The notes below the pieces were generated by a model, which saw only the letters and a list, made by a program, of their open reading frames with translations, was not told the DNA's origin and did no database searches. The position numbers and the translations under genes are program-made. Of a stretch of DNA of 64,000 bases, positions 27,331 to 36,224 are shown piece by piece (position 1 is the first letter of the stretch; each line of letters starts with the position of its first letter). Source of the DNA: Thalassospira lucentensis MCCC 1A00383 = DSM 14000 (GTDB taxonomy: Bacteria; Pseudomonadota; Alphaproteobacteria; Rhodospirillales; Thalassospiraceae). The stretch covers positions 434,001-498,000 of the forward strand of contig NZ_ATWN01000003.1 in the NCBI RefSeq assembly GCF_000421265.1, in the 5' to 3' direction.

Positions 27331-28269
27331 ATGGAACAGACTGTACATAATGCGGCTGATACGGCTTCGGCCTATAATTTTGCCTATCTTGATGAACAAA
27401 CCAAACGCATGATCCGGCGCGCACTGCTTAAAGCCGTTGCCATTCCGGGTTATCAAGTACCATTTGCCGGACGTGAAATGCCGATGCCATACGGCTGGGG
27501 CACGGGTGGCGTTCAGGTAACGGCCGCCGTCATTGGCCCCAAAGATACCCTGAAAGTCATTGATCAGGGGGCGGACGACACCACCAATGCAGTGTCCATT
27601 CGCCAGTTCTTTGCCAAGACGGCCAATGTGGCAACCACAGAAAAAACCGCCGAGGCGTCGATCATCCAAACCCGGCACCGCATTCCCGAAAAGGAATTGC
27701 GCGAAGATCAGGTTCTTGTCTATCAGGTGCCTATTCCTGAGCCGCTTCGTTTTCTTGAACCACGTGAAACCGAAACCCGGAAAATGCACGCGCTTGAAGA
27801 ATACGGCCTGATGCATGTGAAACTATACGAAGACATCGCCCGTCACGGCCATATTGCAACGACCTATGCCTATCCGGTGATGGTCGACGATCGCTATGTG
27901 ATGGATCCGTCCCCAACCCCAAAATTTGACAATCCGAAAATGGATAACATGGCAGCGCTTCAGCTTTTCGGGGCCGGTCGTGAGAAACGTATCTATGCTC
28001 TGCCACCCTACACCAAGGTCAAAAGCCTTGATTTCGAAGATCACCCGTTTGAGGTGCAATCATGGGACGACGAATGCGGCATGTGCGGTTCGCACGACAG
28101 TTACCTTGATGAAGTCATCCTCGATGACAAAGGCAACCGGATGTTTGTTTGCTCTGACACCGATTATTGCAGCGAACGACAGGATGCCGGCCATCGTGGC
28201 CCGCAACATCATGACCAGCCGCTTGGCGGCCCCAAAAGCAACCCAAGCAGCGAAAAGGCAGCAGAGTAA
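27331..28269 (+). CDS. phnJ: C-P lyase catalytic subunit PhnJ (radical SAM)
   Basis: 312 residues. PhnJ breaks the C-P bond of the 5-phosphoribosyl-1-phosphonate, using an iron-sulfur cluster and S-adenosylmethionine. The four key cysteines are Cys249, Cys252, Cys274 and Cys280, with exactly the spacing of E. coli Cys241, 244, 266 and 272 (recalled). The block DDECGMCGSHDSYLDE is clear. The N-terminal part AYNFAYLDEQTKRMIRRALLKA is also typical. The C-terminal tail beyond the last Cys is His- and Gly-rich. The stop overlaps the start of phnK by one base. Confidence 0.97.
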   Translation: MEQTVHNAADTASAYNFAYLDEQTKRMIRRALLKAVAIPGYQVPFAGREMPMPYGWGTGGVQVTAAVIGPKDTLKVIDQGADDTTNAVSIRQFFAKTANVATTEKTAEASIIQTRHRIPEKELREDQVLVYQVPIPEPLRFLEPRETETRKMHALEEYGLMHVKLYEDIARHGHIATTYAYPVMVDDRYVMDPSPTPKFDNPKMDNMAALQLFGAGREKRIYALPPYTKVKSLDFEDHPFEVQSWDDECGMCGSHDSYLDEVILDDKGNRMFVCSDTDYCSERQDAGHRGPQHHDQPLGGPKSNPSSEKAAE

Positions 28270-29051
28270 TGACCAAGATGAATGATCCGCTTCTGCGCGT
28301 TGATGACCTGACCATGATGTATGGCGACCGGGTTGGCTGCAAGGATGTCAGTTTTGAACTTCGCCCGGGCGAGGTTCTTGGCATCGTTGGTGAGTCCGGT
28401 TCGGGAAAGTCAACTTTGCTGCGCAGCATTTCCGCACAACAAGAACCAACCAAAGGCAGCGTTGAGTATCAAACCCGGATTGACGGCACCCGCGACGTTT
28501 ATGAAATGTCAGAAGCCCAACGCCGGTTGTTGATGCGCACTGATTGGGCCTTTGTCCATCAGAACCCGCGAGATGGCCTGCGCATGAATGTCAGTGCCGG
28601 GGCGAACATTGGCGAACGCCTGATGGCAGTGGGTGATCGCCACTATGGCAATATTCGCAGTTCTGCTGACAACTGGCTGGGCAAAGTCGAAATTGCGTCC
28701 GAGCGCCTTGATGATTTGCCCTCAACCTTTTCGGGCGGCATGCAGCAACGTTTGCAGATTGCCCGCAACCTCGTAACCAGCCCGCGCCTCGTCTTTATGG
28801 ACGAACCCACGGGTGGTCTGGACGTTTCGGTTCAGGCGCGTTTGCTCGATCTGCTGCGCGGGCTGGTTCACGACCTTAATCTTGCAGTGATTATCGTCAC
28901 CCACGATCTCGCAGTGGCCCGTTTGCTGTCTCACCGTTTGATGGTGATGCAACAGGGCAAGGTGATTGAAAGCGGGCTGACCGATCAGGTTCTTGATGAT
29001 CCGCAGCATGCCTACACCCAGCTGCTTGTTTCTTCCATTCTTCAGAACTGA
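28269..29051 (+). CDS. phnK: PhnK, ATP-binding protein of the C-P lyase complex
   Basis: 260 residues, ABC-type ATPase. Walker [10 protein letters not shown] is at 41-49, signature FSGGMQQRLQIARNL at about 157, Walker B RLVFMDEPTGGLD after it. PhnK binds PhnJ in the C-P lyase core rather than driving import; no membrane partner is encoded next to it. The gene overlaps phnJ and is followed by phnL after 15 nt. Lengths and motifs are complete. Confidence 0.95.
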   Translation: MTKMNDPLLRVDDLTMMYGDRVGCKDVSFELRPGEVLGIVGESGSGKSTLLRSISAQQEPTKGSVEYQTRIDGTRDVYEMSEAQRRLLMRTDWAFVHQNPRDGLRMNVSAGANIGERLMAVGDRHYGNIRSSADNWLGKVEIASERLDDLPSTFSGGMQQRLQIARNLVTSPRLVFMDEPTGGLDVSVQARLLDLLRGLVHDLNLAVIIVTHDLAVARLLSHRLMVMQQGKVIESGLTDQVLDDPQHAYTQLLVSSILQN

Positions 29052-29066
29052 ACCCGGGGCAAAAAA

Positions 29067-29771
29067 ATGTCTGAAATGCTTCATGCTCAAAACGTCTCAA
29101 AAAGCTTTACGTTGCACACGCAGGGCAGCGTAACGATCCCGGTTTTTAATGACATAGAGTTTAGTTTATCGGCGGGGGACTGTATTGCGCTGACCGGCGA
29201 GTCCGGTTCCGGGAAAAGTACATTCATGCGCATGCTTTACGCCAATTACACATGCTCAAGCGGATCAATCAACGTCAGGCACGATGGCGGATGGCTCGAC
29301 ATCACCACGGCCAGCCCGCATGCGATCCTTGATATGCGCAAACGCACGATGGGCTATGTCAGCCAGTTTTTGCGTGTTATTCCGCGTGTGCCGACGCTCG
29401 AAATTGTTGCCGAACCACTGGTCGCACTTGGCACATCACGCGCCGATGCAACGGCCAAGGCGCGGGGTCTTTTGTCCCGCCTGCGTATTCCTGAACGTCT
29501 TTGGCAGCTTTCGCCATTGACCTTTTCGGGCGGTGAACAGCAACGAGTAAATATTGCCCGTGGCTTTATTGCCGATTATCCAGTCATGCTGCTTGACGAA
29601 CCGACCGCATCGCTTGATGTCGACAACCGTGCAACGGTTCTGGCATTGATCGAAGAAGCCAAATCCCGTGGTGCGGCAATTGCCGGTATTTTCCACGACC
29701 ATGAAACCCGTGATGCCGTCTGCACAGGGTCGTTTGATGTGACATCGTTTAAAGTTGGGGCCAATGACTGA
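29067..29771 (+). CDS. phnL: PhnL, ATP-binding protein of the C-P lyase complex
   Basis: 234 residues, ABC-type ATPase with Walker [10 protein letters not shown] at 44-52, signature TFSGGEQQRVNIARG and Walker B MLLDEPTASLD. The N-terminal MLHAQNVSKSFTLHTQG and the MGYVSQFLRVIPRVP block are characteristic of PhnL. It assists the PhnI-catalysed attachment of phosphonate to ribose. The stop codon overlaps the ATG of phnM (ATGACTGA), which indicates coupling. Confidence 0.95.
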   Translation: MSEMLHAQNVSKSFTLHTQGSVTIPVFNDIEFSLSAGDCIALTGESGSGKSTFMRMLYANYTCSSGSINVRHDGGWLDITTASPHAILDMRKRTMGYVSQFLRVIPRVPTLEIVAEPLVALGTSRADATAKARGLLSRLRIPERLWQLSPLTFSGGEQQRVNIARGFIADYPVMLLDEPTASLDVDNRATVLALIEEAKSRGAAIAGIFHDHETRDAVCTGSFDVTSFKVGAND

Positions 29772-30906
29772 ACAGATTTTTACAAACGCCAAAATTGTGC
29801 TGGCGAACGATGTCATTGATGGCGCCGTGCAGATAAAGGACGGGATCATTACAGATGTGTCGGATCGGGCATCCAACCTGCCCGGCGCCGAAGATATGGG
29901 CGGGGACTACCTGATGCCCGGTCTTGTCGAACTGCACACCGACAATCTCGACAAACATCTGACCCCACGCCCAAAAACCCGCTGGCCGGCCACCGCTGCG
30001 GTTATTGCGCATGACAATCAGGTTGCAAGTGCCGGGATTACGACTGTTTTTGACGCCGTATCGATTGGCGATGTCAATGAAGGGTCAGAACGTATTGTCC
30101 GGCTGGTTGAATCGGTCGAGGCTCTTGCCCACGCGCAAGACAACAATCTTTTGCGCGCGGATCACAAATTGCATCTGCGCTGCGAAACTTCCTTTCCCGG
30201 CATGATTGAGGCTCTTGGTACCTTGGTTGAGATGCCACTGGTGAAAATGTTGTCGGTCATGGATCACACACCGGGCCAGCGCCAATTCGTTAGTCTAGAA
30301 GCCTACTACACCTATTATCAGGGGAAATATGGCTTGAATGATGAGGAAATGCGCAAATTTGTCGCAACACGTAGACGCGATTCCGAGCTTTATTCCGCAA
30401 AGCATCGCCGCCATGTGGTCGAAACGGCTCATGCCAAGGGGCTTGCGCTGGCAAGCCACGATGACGCCACCAATGCCCATGTGGCCGAAGCCGTCGCGGA
30501 CAAAATGACGGTCGCTGAATTCCCGACCACGCTTGAGGCCGCCAAGGCATCACATGAGGCAGGACTTGGTGTGATGATGGGCGGCCCCAATCTTGTGCGC
30601 GGTGGATCGCATAACGGTAATGTCGCCGCGGGTGATCTCGCCAAGAACGGTTATCTTGATATTATTTCCAGCGACTATGTCCCGCACAGCCTGCTGCATG
30701 GGGCGATGAAGCTGTTTGATGATTTCAACGAATATGATCTGCCACGTGCCATTCGCACCGTTTCGCTTAACCCGGCAACCCAGGTCGATCTGACCGATCG
30801 TGGTGAAATCGCCGTTGGCAAACGCGGCGATCTGATCCGTGTCCATCATTCCCCCCATCATCCAATCGTGCGCGGTGTCTGGCGCGAAGGTGTACGGGTA
30901 TCATGA
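29764..30906 (+). CDS. phnM: PhnM, alpha-D-ribose 1-methylphosphonate 5-triphosphate diphosphatase
   Basis: 380 residues, amidohydrolase fold. MPGLVELHTDNLDKHLTPRPKTRWP (around residue 50) carries the metal ligands in the HxD form typical of PhnM. SLEAYYTYYQGKYGLNDEEM and DYVPHSLLHGAMKL are further family blocks. It removes pyrophosphate from the ribosyl triphosphate-phosphonate before C-P cleavage. An in-frame TTG lies 9 nt upstream, but the ATG at 29764 is the better start. The stop overlaps phnN by ATGA. Confidence 0.95.
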   Translation: MTEQIFTNAKIVLANDVIDGAVQIKDGIITDVSDRASNLPGAEDMGGDYLMPGLVELHTDNLDKHLTPRPKTRWPATAAVIAHDNQVASAGITTVFDAVSIGDVNEGSERIVRLVESVEALAHAQDNNLLRADHKLHLRCETSFPGMIEALGTLVEMPLVKMLSVMDHTPGQRQFVSLEAYYTYYQGKYGLNDEEMRKFVATRRRDSELYSAKHRRHVVETAHAKGLALASHDDATNAHVAEAVADKMTVAEFPTTLEAAKASHEAGLGVMMGGPNLVRGGSHNGNVAAGDLAKNGYLDIISSDYVPHSLLHGAMKLFDDFNEYDLPRAIRTVSLNPATQVDLTDRGEIAVGKRGDLIRVHHSPHHPIVRGVWREGVRVS

Positions 30907-31544
30907 CCGAACATGACGACCGGCATCATCCAACGGATGATGCCCCCAAACGCGGGCTATTGATCCTTGTTGTCGGCCCCAGCGGGGTTGGAAAAGACAG
31001 CCTTCTTGACGGTGCCCGTGACCGACTTTCCGAAGAAGCACATTGCTGCTTTCCACGGCGCTGCATCACCCGCCCGGCCGGGACCATTGGTGAAAATCAT
31101 ATTCCGGTGCGCCCGGAAGATTTCCCGTCAATGGCCAAACAGGGCGCCTTCCTTCTGAGTTGGCGGGCCCATGATATGTGTTATGGCGTGCCACGCCACG
31201 TGCAAGATGATGTGACCAATGGCAAAACGGTAATCGTCAATGTTTCGCGCAGCGTGATTGACGATGCACGCGCACTTGTCGGTGAAGATCATGTCCGTGT
31301 CATCAGCATCTGCGCCAACGCAGATGTTTTGCGTCAACGTCTTGAAGCACGGGGACGCGAAGACCGGTATGAAGTTGAAAAACGTCTGGCGCGCGCATCG
31401 GCCTACCAAGTTAATGGGCCAAACGTCATGCAGGTGCATAACGACGCAGATTTGGAAACCGGGATCAGCCGGTTTATTCAGGCGATCCGTGCAAAGAACC
31501 TTGCACCTCAGCTAACCTCAGTACCTGTATCAAGCAGCATCTAG
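30903..31544 (+). CDS. phnN: PhnN, ribose 1,5-bisphosphate phosphokinase
   Basis: 213 residues. Guanylate-kinase-like P-loop protein with GPSGVGKDS at 25-33 and RRCITRPAG soon after, as in PhnN. It phosphorylates ribose 1,5-bisphosphate to PRPP, returning the sugar of the C-P lyase pathway to metabolism. Its substrate is normally made by PhnP, for which there is no gene in this operon. Last gene of the plus-strand operon; a perfect terminator follows. Confidence 0.92.
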   Translation: MTEHDDRHHPTDDAPKRGLLILVVGPSGVGKDSLLDGARDRLSEEAHCCFPRRCITRPAGTIGENHIPVRPEDFPSMAKQGAFLLSWRAHDMCYGVPRHVQDDVTNGKTVIVNVSRSVIDDARALVGEDHVRVISICANADVLRQRLEARGREDRYEVEKRLARASAYQVNGPNVMQVHNDADLETGISRFIQAIRAKNLAPQLTSVPVSSSI

Positions 31545-31571
31545 CCAGGCCCTTACAGATTATTCCTATAA

Positions 31572-31601
31572 AAAATGCTGCAGGATTTACTGCAGCATTT
31601 T
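31572..31601. terminator. Bidirectional terminator between the two phosphonate operons
   Basis: Perfect 12-bp arms AAAATGCTGCAG and CTGCAGCATTTT with a 6-nt loop, between the phnN stop and the convergent DUF1045 stop. Confidence 0.9.
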
Positions 31602-31602
31602 C

Positions 31603-32301
31603 TTATCCCGTCAAAGCAAAACGCTTTAACAAACGAAACGGCTTTCCGTTTCCGGGATCCCCAAAAAGACAGATATCATCAATCTGAAACGGCGCATCAC
31701 AGAGCGGCGCGATAATTGGCCTGAGGGATGCTTCAAACCTTGCCAATTGCTCAGGGTCAAGCTTGTTGCTAAGCGTCAGGTGGAAGCGAAACTCTTCCAT
31801 GACATAGGGATACCCCCAAGCGATAAGGTAGTCTTCCTGTCGTTCTGTCAGCCCGGCAGAACGGCGCTTGTTCATGCCAGCCGCATCTTCCGGCTCACGA
31901 AAGCCATCAAGACCACGCACCAGCATTCCAGCCAGATTCTCAAGTGGTGTAACCGGCTCGGTCGGTACCAATGCTAGAAACTGGCCAATGGATTTCAATA
32001 TCAACGGACCACATGTAATCGGCGCAGCATCTGCACAAAGACTTTCCACCGCAGCCTCAAGATCAGCGCGACCCTGCCCGTTCTTTAACGCAAAAGGCGG
32101 TTTAAGCGTGCCGTGAAACCCGTATCGCGTCGGTGAGGTCGTGGCTGCAATTATATCGTTCGCATTAAGGTTTGAAATCTCAGGCCGGGGCAAATCGATA
32201 TCCTGCGCCGGCTCACGGCCAAGCCAGCCATTGCCAAAAGTACCAAGGTCACTTTCGGCATGGGGTGCGAAATAAAGAGCATAACGTTGATAGTCGGTCA
32301 T
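31603..32301 (-). CDS. DUF1045 phosphonate-operon protein, 2H phosphoesterase-like
   Basis: 232 residues. This family is regularly found in phn operons. Two His-x-Thr motifs are visible, His63-Gly-Thr65 (in YGFHGTLKPP) and His174-Leu-Thr176 (in FRFHLTLSNK), the catalytic signature of 2H phosphoesterases, which open cyclic phosphodiesters. The C-P lyase pathway yields a ribose 1,2-cyclic phosphate that PhnP (a metallo-beta-lactamase) normally opens; phnP is absent from the locus, so this protein is a good candidate for the step (inference). Last gene of the phnCDE-xat operon, after a 154-bp gap. Confidence 0.88.
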   Translation of the reverse strand: MTDYQRYALYFAPHAESDLGTFGNGWLGREPAQDIDLPRPEISNLNANDIIAATTSPTRYGFHGTLKPPFALKNGQGRADLEAAVESLCADAAPITCGPLILKSIGQFLALVPTEPVTPLENLAGMLVRGLDGFREPEDAAGMNKRRSAGLTERQEDYLIAWGYPYVMEEFRFHLTLSNKLDPEQLARFEASLRPIIAPLCDAPFQIDDICLFGDPGNGKPFRLLKRFALTG

Positions 32302-32455
32302 GGGATATCTGGGTCAATCTTACTGACGGTAGGGGCTGGCATTTTGGGAAAGCAACCAATACTGCGCAACAGGGAAGTTAGATAAAGATGCGCTGGAGGA
32401 AGAACAACCTCCGGCCGGGATCAATTCTTGTAAAAGGATTACAGATTGAAACCAA

Positions 32456-33103
32456 TCAGATCGTATCGAATTTCAGACAGAAATCACGCACCGGCAGTGT
32501 CCGGAAATCATTCAGATTTTCCGCAAGCATATCGTGACACCAGTCCCACCAACGGATGCGCAACAAGGCATCGACAATGTCGGCTTCAAATCGTGGACGC
32601 AGGGGTGTAGCCGGTATGCCTGTCACAATCGTATAGGGCGCAACGTCCTTGGTCACCACCGCCCCCGATCCAACAACGGAGCCAGTCCCGATGGTGACAC
32701 CACCCTGAACGATGGCGCCATGACCGATCCAGACATCATGTTCAAGTTTGACCCGCTTTTCTCGACGCCAGTCAAAAAACGCCGGATCATCATCACCCAG
32801 ATCATAGGCGCTGGATCGATACTGGAAATGATGCATGGACGCCCGATCCATCGGGTGCTGCCCAGGGTTGATGCGTGTATGAGCCGCTATATTGACGAAT
32901 TTCCCGATGTCCGAATAGATGATTTCACTGTCATTGACGACATAGGAATAATCGCCCATCACGGTCTCGCGGATACTGGTCCGCGGGCCAATCTCGGTCC
33001 AGGATCCCAGTTCGCAATCAACAACAACGGCAGTTTCATCAAGGGTCGGCTGTTCGGATAATTTCTTCATCGCCGGTTTGGTTTGCGTAATCTTGTATCC
33101 CAT
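32456..33103 (-). CDS. Phosphonate-linked hexapeptide acetyltransferase
   Basis: 215 residues of left-handed beta-helix hexapeptide repeats (YSDIGKFVNIAAHTRINPG, then HDVWIGHGAIVQGGVTIGTGSVVGSGAVVTKDVAPY), similar to Xat/chloramphenicol acetyltransferases and to the transferase family typical of phn operons. It probably acetylates an aminophosphonate or an intermediate, comparable to PhnO, but the substrate is unproven. The start at 33103 is 3 nt after the phnE stop; a second Met at 33070 (MKKLSEQPTLDETA) is where homology begins and could be the true start. Confidence 0.85.
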   Translation of the reverse strand: MGYKITQTKPAMKKLSEQPTLDETAVVVDCELGSWTEIGPRTSIRETVMGDYSYVVNDSEIIYSDIGKFVNIAAHTRINPGQHPMDRASMHHFQYRSSAYDLGDDDPAFFDWRREKRVKLEHDVWIGHGAIVQGGVTIGTGSVVGSGAVVTKDVAPYTIVTGIPATPLRPRFEADIVDALLRIRWWDWCHDMLAENLNDFRTLPVRDFCLKFDTI

Positions 33104-33106
33104 TGA

Positions 33107-33919
33107 TCAGGTCACAAGCTTACGAAGACGCTGCGATATGATGTCGAGCAGGCTGACAGAAATAATGATGATGATCATAACAGCTGCGGTTTCGGCGTAA
33201 TAAAACGCCCGAATATATTCCCAAAGAACCATACCGATCCCGCCGGCGCCAACAATGCCAAGCACCGTGGCAGACCGCACATTTGATTCAAAACGATACA
33301 AAGAATAGGAAATCCAAAGCGGAAGAACCTGTGGGATCACGCCGAAAATAACTTCCTGCAACCCATTGGCACCGGTTGCCCGAATGCCTTCGACTGGCTC
33401 AGGATCAATGGCCTCAACCGCCTCGGAAAACAGTTTTGCCAGAACACCGGTCGTATGGATCCAAAGTGCCAACACACCTGCAAACGGGCCAAGGCCCACG
33501 GCAACAACGAATAACATGGCAAAAACCATTTCATTGATTGCGCGGAAGGAATCCATCAGGCGGCGCACCGGCTGATACACCCAGAACGGAACAATATTTT
33601 CAGAACACAAAATGCCAAACGGGATCGAACAGACAATCGCAAGTGCGGTGCCCCAGATTGCAATCTGGATCGTGATCCACATTTCACTGACATAGGTTTT
33701 CCACATCAGAAAATCTGGTGGGAAAAATCCATCTGCGAAATCGACCATGTTGCCACTGTTTTCGATCAGGGCCATCGGGCGCATATCAGCCCCCTCCCAC
33801 GACCATGCCAAAAGACCGAAAATGAAGGCCCAAAGAAGCATGCTTCCCATCGACCGTTTAAGGTCGCGCGGTGGCAAGTCCGGTGCGGCAAGTGATGTCG
33901 AAGAAATGCTGCTGTTCAT
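33107..33919 (-). CDS. phnE: Phosphonate ABC transporter permease PhnE
   Basis: 270 residues, about six membrane segments. The cytoplasmic loop [33 protein letters not shown] (around 165-197) is the EAA motif that contacts the ATPase Phn[22 protein letters not shown] is a further PhnE hallmark. It moves phosphonates across the inner membrane. It follows phnD across a 69-nt gap with a perfect hairpin. A single permease gene is present, so the channel is probably a homodimer. Confidence 0.93.
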   Translation of the reverse strand: MNSSISSTSLAAPDLPPRDLKRSMGSMLLWAFIFGLLAWSWEGADMRPMALIENSGNMVDFADGFFPPDFLMWKTYVSEMWITIQIAIWGTALAIVCSIPFGILCSENIVPFWVYQPVRRLMDSFRAINEMVFAMLFVVAVGLGPFAGVLALWIHTTGVLAKLFSEAVEAIDPEPVEGIRATGANGLQEVIFGVIPQVLPLWISYSLYRFESNVRSATVLGIVGAGGIGMVLWEYIRAFYYAETAAVMIIIIISVSLLDIISQRLRKLVT

Positions 33920-33950
33920 CGTGTAAATCCCGGATGGTAAATGCGAACAG

Positions 33951-33975
33951 GGAGCGCACTTTTGGTGCGCTCCCT
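33951..33975 (-). other. Intercistronic hairpin between phnD and phnE
   Basis: Perfect 10-bp arms GGGAGCGCAC and GTGCGCTCCC with a 5-nt loop. It probably gives higher phnD than phnE expression by partial termination or message protection. Confidence 0.75.
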
Positions 33976-33988
33976 GCCAAAAGGCCGA

Positions 33989-35005
33989 TTATTCGTAAGA
34001 AACAAGAATGTCGAGTTCAGCGAGTTTCTTGTCGATGAAAGCAACACGTTCTGCTTTTTCGTCAGCAGACAGTTCTTCGGTGTTCTGGATTTTCAGCTTG
34101 TCTTTGAAAAGTGCAAGCTGACGGATCGGGTAAAGCTGCGCGTTGGAGCTTTCCATGAATTTGCCCATGCCGTCCTGAATGCCACCAAGAACCTTGTTCG
34201 CTTCTTCAACATTGCCAAGGCGACCGTAGCCTAGGAAGAAGGCCTTGATTTCAGATTTCAGTTCGCGTGACAGGTCTTTACGATACACCATCGGGTCAGA
34301 CGGGATCAGCGGCGATGTCCAGATTACTTTGACCTTGTCGGTGATTTCAGGCTTGACCATGTTGGTCCGTGCAAGCTGCTCAGAGTTGTTGGCAGCAACA
34401 TCAACCTGTTTGTTGGCAGTCGCCATCAGGTTGGTTTCATGGTTCGCATTACGAACGGTCTTAAAGCAATCTTTCGGGTCAACGCCGTTCTGTGCAAAGA
34501 CATAATAAGACGGCACGAGGAAGCCCGAGGTCGAGTTCGGATCGCCAATACCAAAGTTCAATGAACCATCGCATTTAAGCATGTCGGCAAGCGTGTTGAG
34601 CTTGTCGTTATCTGCCTGCGTGATGATGTGGGAGTAATACCCGTTCGTGCCATCGCTTTTGGACGTCTGAACGAAGACTTCACCGCCTGCACGGTCAACG
34701 GCTTCCATTGCGGATTTGTTACCAAACCAACCAACGTGAACCTTACCAAAACGCATGCCTTCGATGATACCGGCATAATCCGGGGCAAAGAATGCGTCGA
34801 CTTTTTTGCCAAGCACTTCTTCCATATCATCGATCATCGGCTGCCACTGAGCTTTCAGGTTGGAACTCGACTCAGTCGAGATAAAACCAAAAACGATGGT
34901 CTCCGGATCATTTTCAAGCGGTTTGAACTCAACATCGGCCTGGGCGAAGCCCGAAGCGAGCATGCTTGCTGCAAGTGCAACAGACGCAATTGTTTTACGG
35001 ATCAT
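33989..35005 (-). CDS. phnD: Phosphonate-binding periplasmic protein PhnD
   Basis: 338 residues with a signal peptide (1-23, cleavage after FAQA). Family blocks: IVFGFISTESSSNLKAQWQPM, VDAFFAPDYAGIIEGMRFGKVHVGWFGNKSA, and FGIGDPNSTSGFLVPSYYVFAQNG. It binds phosphonates in the periplasm and delivers them to PhnE. The gene follows phnC after a 71-nt gap; a hairpin separates it from phnE. Confidence 0.95.
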   Translation of the reverse strand: MIRKTIASVALAASMLASGFAQADVEFKPLENDPETIVFGFISTESSSNLKAQWQPMIDDMEEVLGKKVDAFFAPDYAGIIEGMRFGKVHVGWFGNKSAMEAVDRAGGEVFVQTSKSDGTNGYYSHIITQADNDKLNTLADMLKCDGSLNFGIGDPNSTSGFLVPSYYVFAQNGVDPKDCFKTVRNANHETNLMATANKQVDVAANNSEQLARTNMVKPEITDKVKVIWTSPLIPSDPMVYRKDLSRELKSEIKAFFLGYGRLGNVEEANKVLGGIQDGMGKFMESSNAQLYPIRQLALFKDKLKIQNTEELSADEKAERVAFIDKKLAELDILVSYE

Positions 35006-35076
35006 AAGAAGTCCCCTGTCATATTTGATTTAGACATGAATTCAAAAAGGTAAGGCAGTTCACATCAGTGACCCGG

Positions 35077-35922
35077 CTAGCTTGTCGCCACAGCCAGATC
35101 CTTTTTCGCAACCGGCTCGGCCACGGGCTTTGCCGTGTCATCAGAACCATCTGCAAAAAGCTCGGAAGAATATTCACCGTAAAGTTCTTGGAGGAACGCC
35201 GGTGTCAGTTGGCTTGACGGTCCGTCAAACACAACTTCACCATCGCGCATGGCGATGGTGCGTTTGCAATAATCCTTGGCGTAATCGACTTGATGAAGAG
35301 ATACGATCACAGTGACGTTGTCTTCGCGGTTTACGCGATCAAGCGTATTCATCACCTTGCGCGATGATGCCGGATCAAGCGACGCAATCGGCTCGTCAGC
35401 CAAAATAAGACGTGCACCCTGTGTGATTGTGCGTGCAATGGCCGCACGCTGTTGCTGACCACCGGAAAGATGACGAGCTTTTTTAGTTGCATGCCCATCG
35501 ATGCCAACACGTGCCAAGGCACTCATGGCACGCATACGCTCGGATTTTGTAAACATGCACAAAGACCCGCGCCATGCTGGTACACGCCCCAGCATCCCCA
35601 TCAGAACGTTGGTCAGAACCGTCAAGCGGCTCACAAGGTTGAATTGCTGGAAGATCACACCGATGTCGGCGCGCACCTTGCGTGCACCACGGGAAATCTT
35701 GCCATTTTCCTGAATGGTCTCGCCAAAGACGGCAATCTTGCCACCATCACGGTCCCCGCGCAGCAAACCGGCGATATGGCGAATAAGGGTGGATTTTCCC
35801 GAACCGGATGCGCCAATCAGCGCCACCATTTCACCTTCCCGAACCTGGAGCCTGACATTATTCAGAGCACGCTTGTCACGGGAAAAGCTTTTGTTCAGTC
35901 CGGATATATCTACAACCAGCAT
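35077..35922 (-). CDS. phnC: Phosphonate ABC transporter ATP-binding protein PhnC
   Basis: 281 residues. Walker A GASGSGKST at 37-45, FQQFNLVSRLTVLTNVLMG (Q-loop block typical of PhnC), signature HLSGGQQQRAAIARTI, Walker B RLILADEPIASLD. It powers phosphonate import with PhnD and PhnE. A TTG codon one position upstream is in frame; the ATG at 35922 has AGG about 11 nt before it. The C-terminal 35 residues are Ala/Lys-rich and beyond the ATPase fold. First gene of the minus-strand operon, with a Pho box and a PhnF-like site upstream. Confidence 0.95.
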   Translation of the reverse strand: MLVVDISGLNKSFSRDKRALNNVRLQVREGEMVALIGASGSGKSTLIRHIAGLLRGDRDGGKIAVFGETIQENGKISRGARKVRADIGVIFQQFNLVSRLTVLTNVLMGMLGRVPAWRGSLCMFTKSERMRAMSALARVGIDGHATKKARHLSGGQQQRAAIARTITQGARLILADEPIASLDPASSRKVMNTLDRVNREDNVTVIVSLHQVDYAKDYCKRTIAMRDGEVVFDGPSSQLTPAFLQELYGEYSSELFADGSDDTAKPVAEPVAKKDLAVATS

Positions 35923-35984
35923 CAAATATTCGCCTGCATATGTTTCGCTGGAGGATGAAACTACGCATGAACGGCGACTCTATG

Positions 35985-36002
35985 GTGACACTGATGTTAC
36001 AG
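35985..36002 (-). promoter_or_regulatory. Candidate Pho box upstream of phnC
   Basis: On the minus strand CTGTAAC-ATCA-GTGTCAC: 7-bp direct repeats with 4-nt spacing, 5/7 and 6/7 matches to the PhoB half-site. It lies 63-80 nt before the phnC ATG. Confidence 0.6.
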
Positions 36003-36046
36003 TTCGATGATTACGGAGGCCTAATTTGCCCGACAACAATTAAACT

Positions 36047-36056
36047 TGTCTATACA
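36047..36056 (-). promoter_or_regulatory. Candidate PhnF half-site upstream of phnC
   Basis: TGTATAGACA on the minus strand, sharing the nonamer TGTATAGAC with the phnG operator and in the same orientation relative to transcription. The surrounding gap (35923-36224, 302 bp) is AT-rich and otherwise empty. Confidence 0.5.
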
Positions 36057-36224
36057 TCAAGTATTTTTAGAATTAAAAATCAGGGTATGAAAATAGAAAC
36101 TGTCATAATCATATTTACATGCAAACATGATTACTAAAAAAGATATAATCTGAAAATAATGATCGTGAAAAACCACATAAATATAAGTAAATATCCTCAG
36201 CCATACGGCAAACATGGTCAATTT

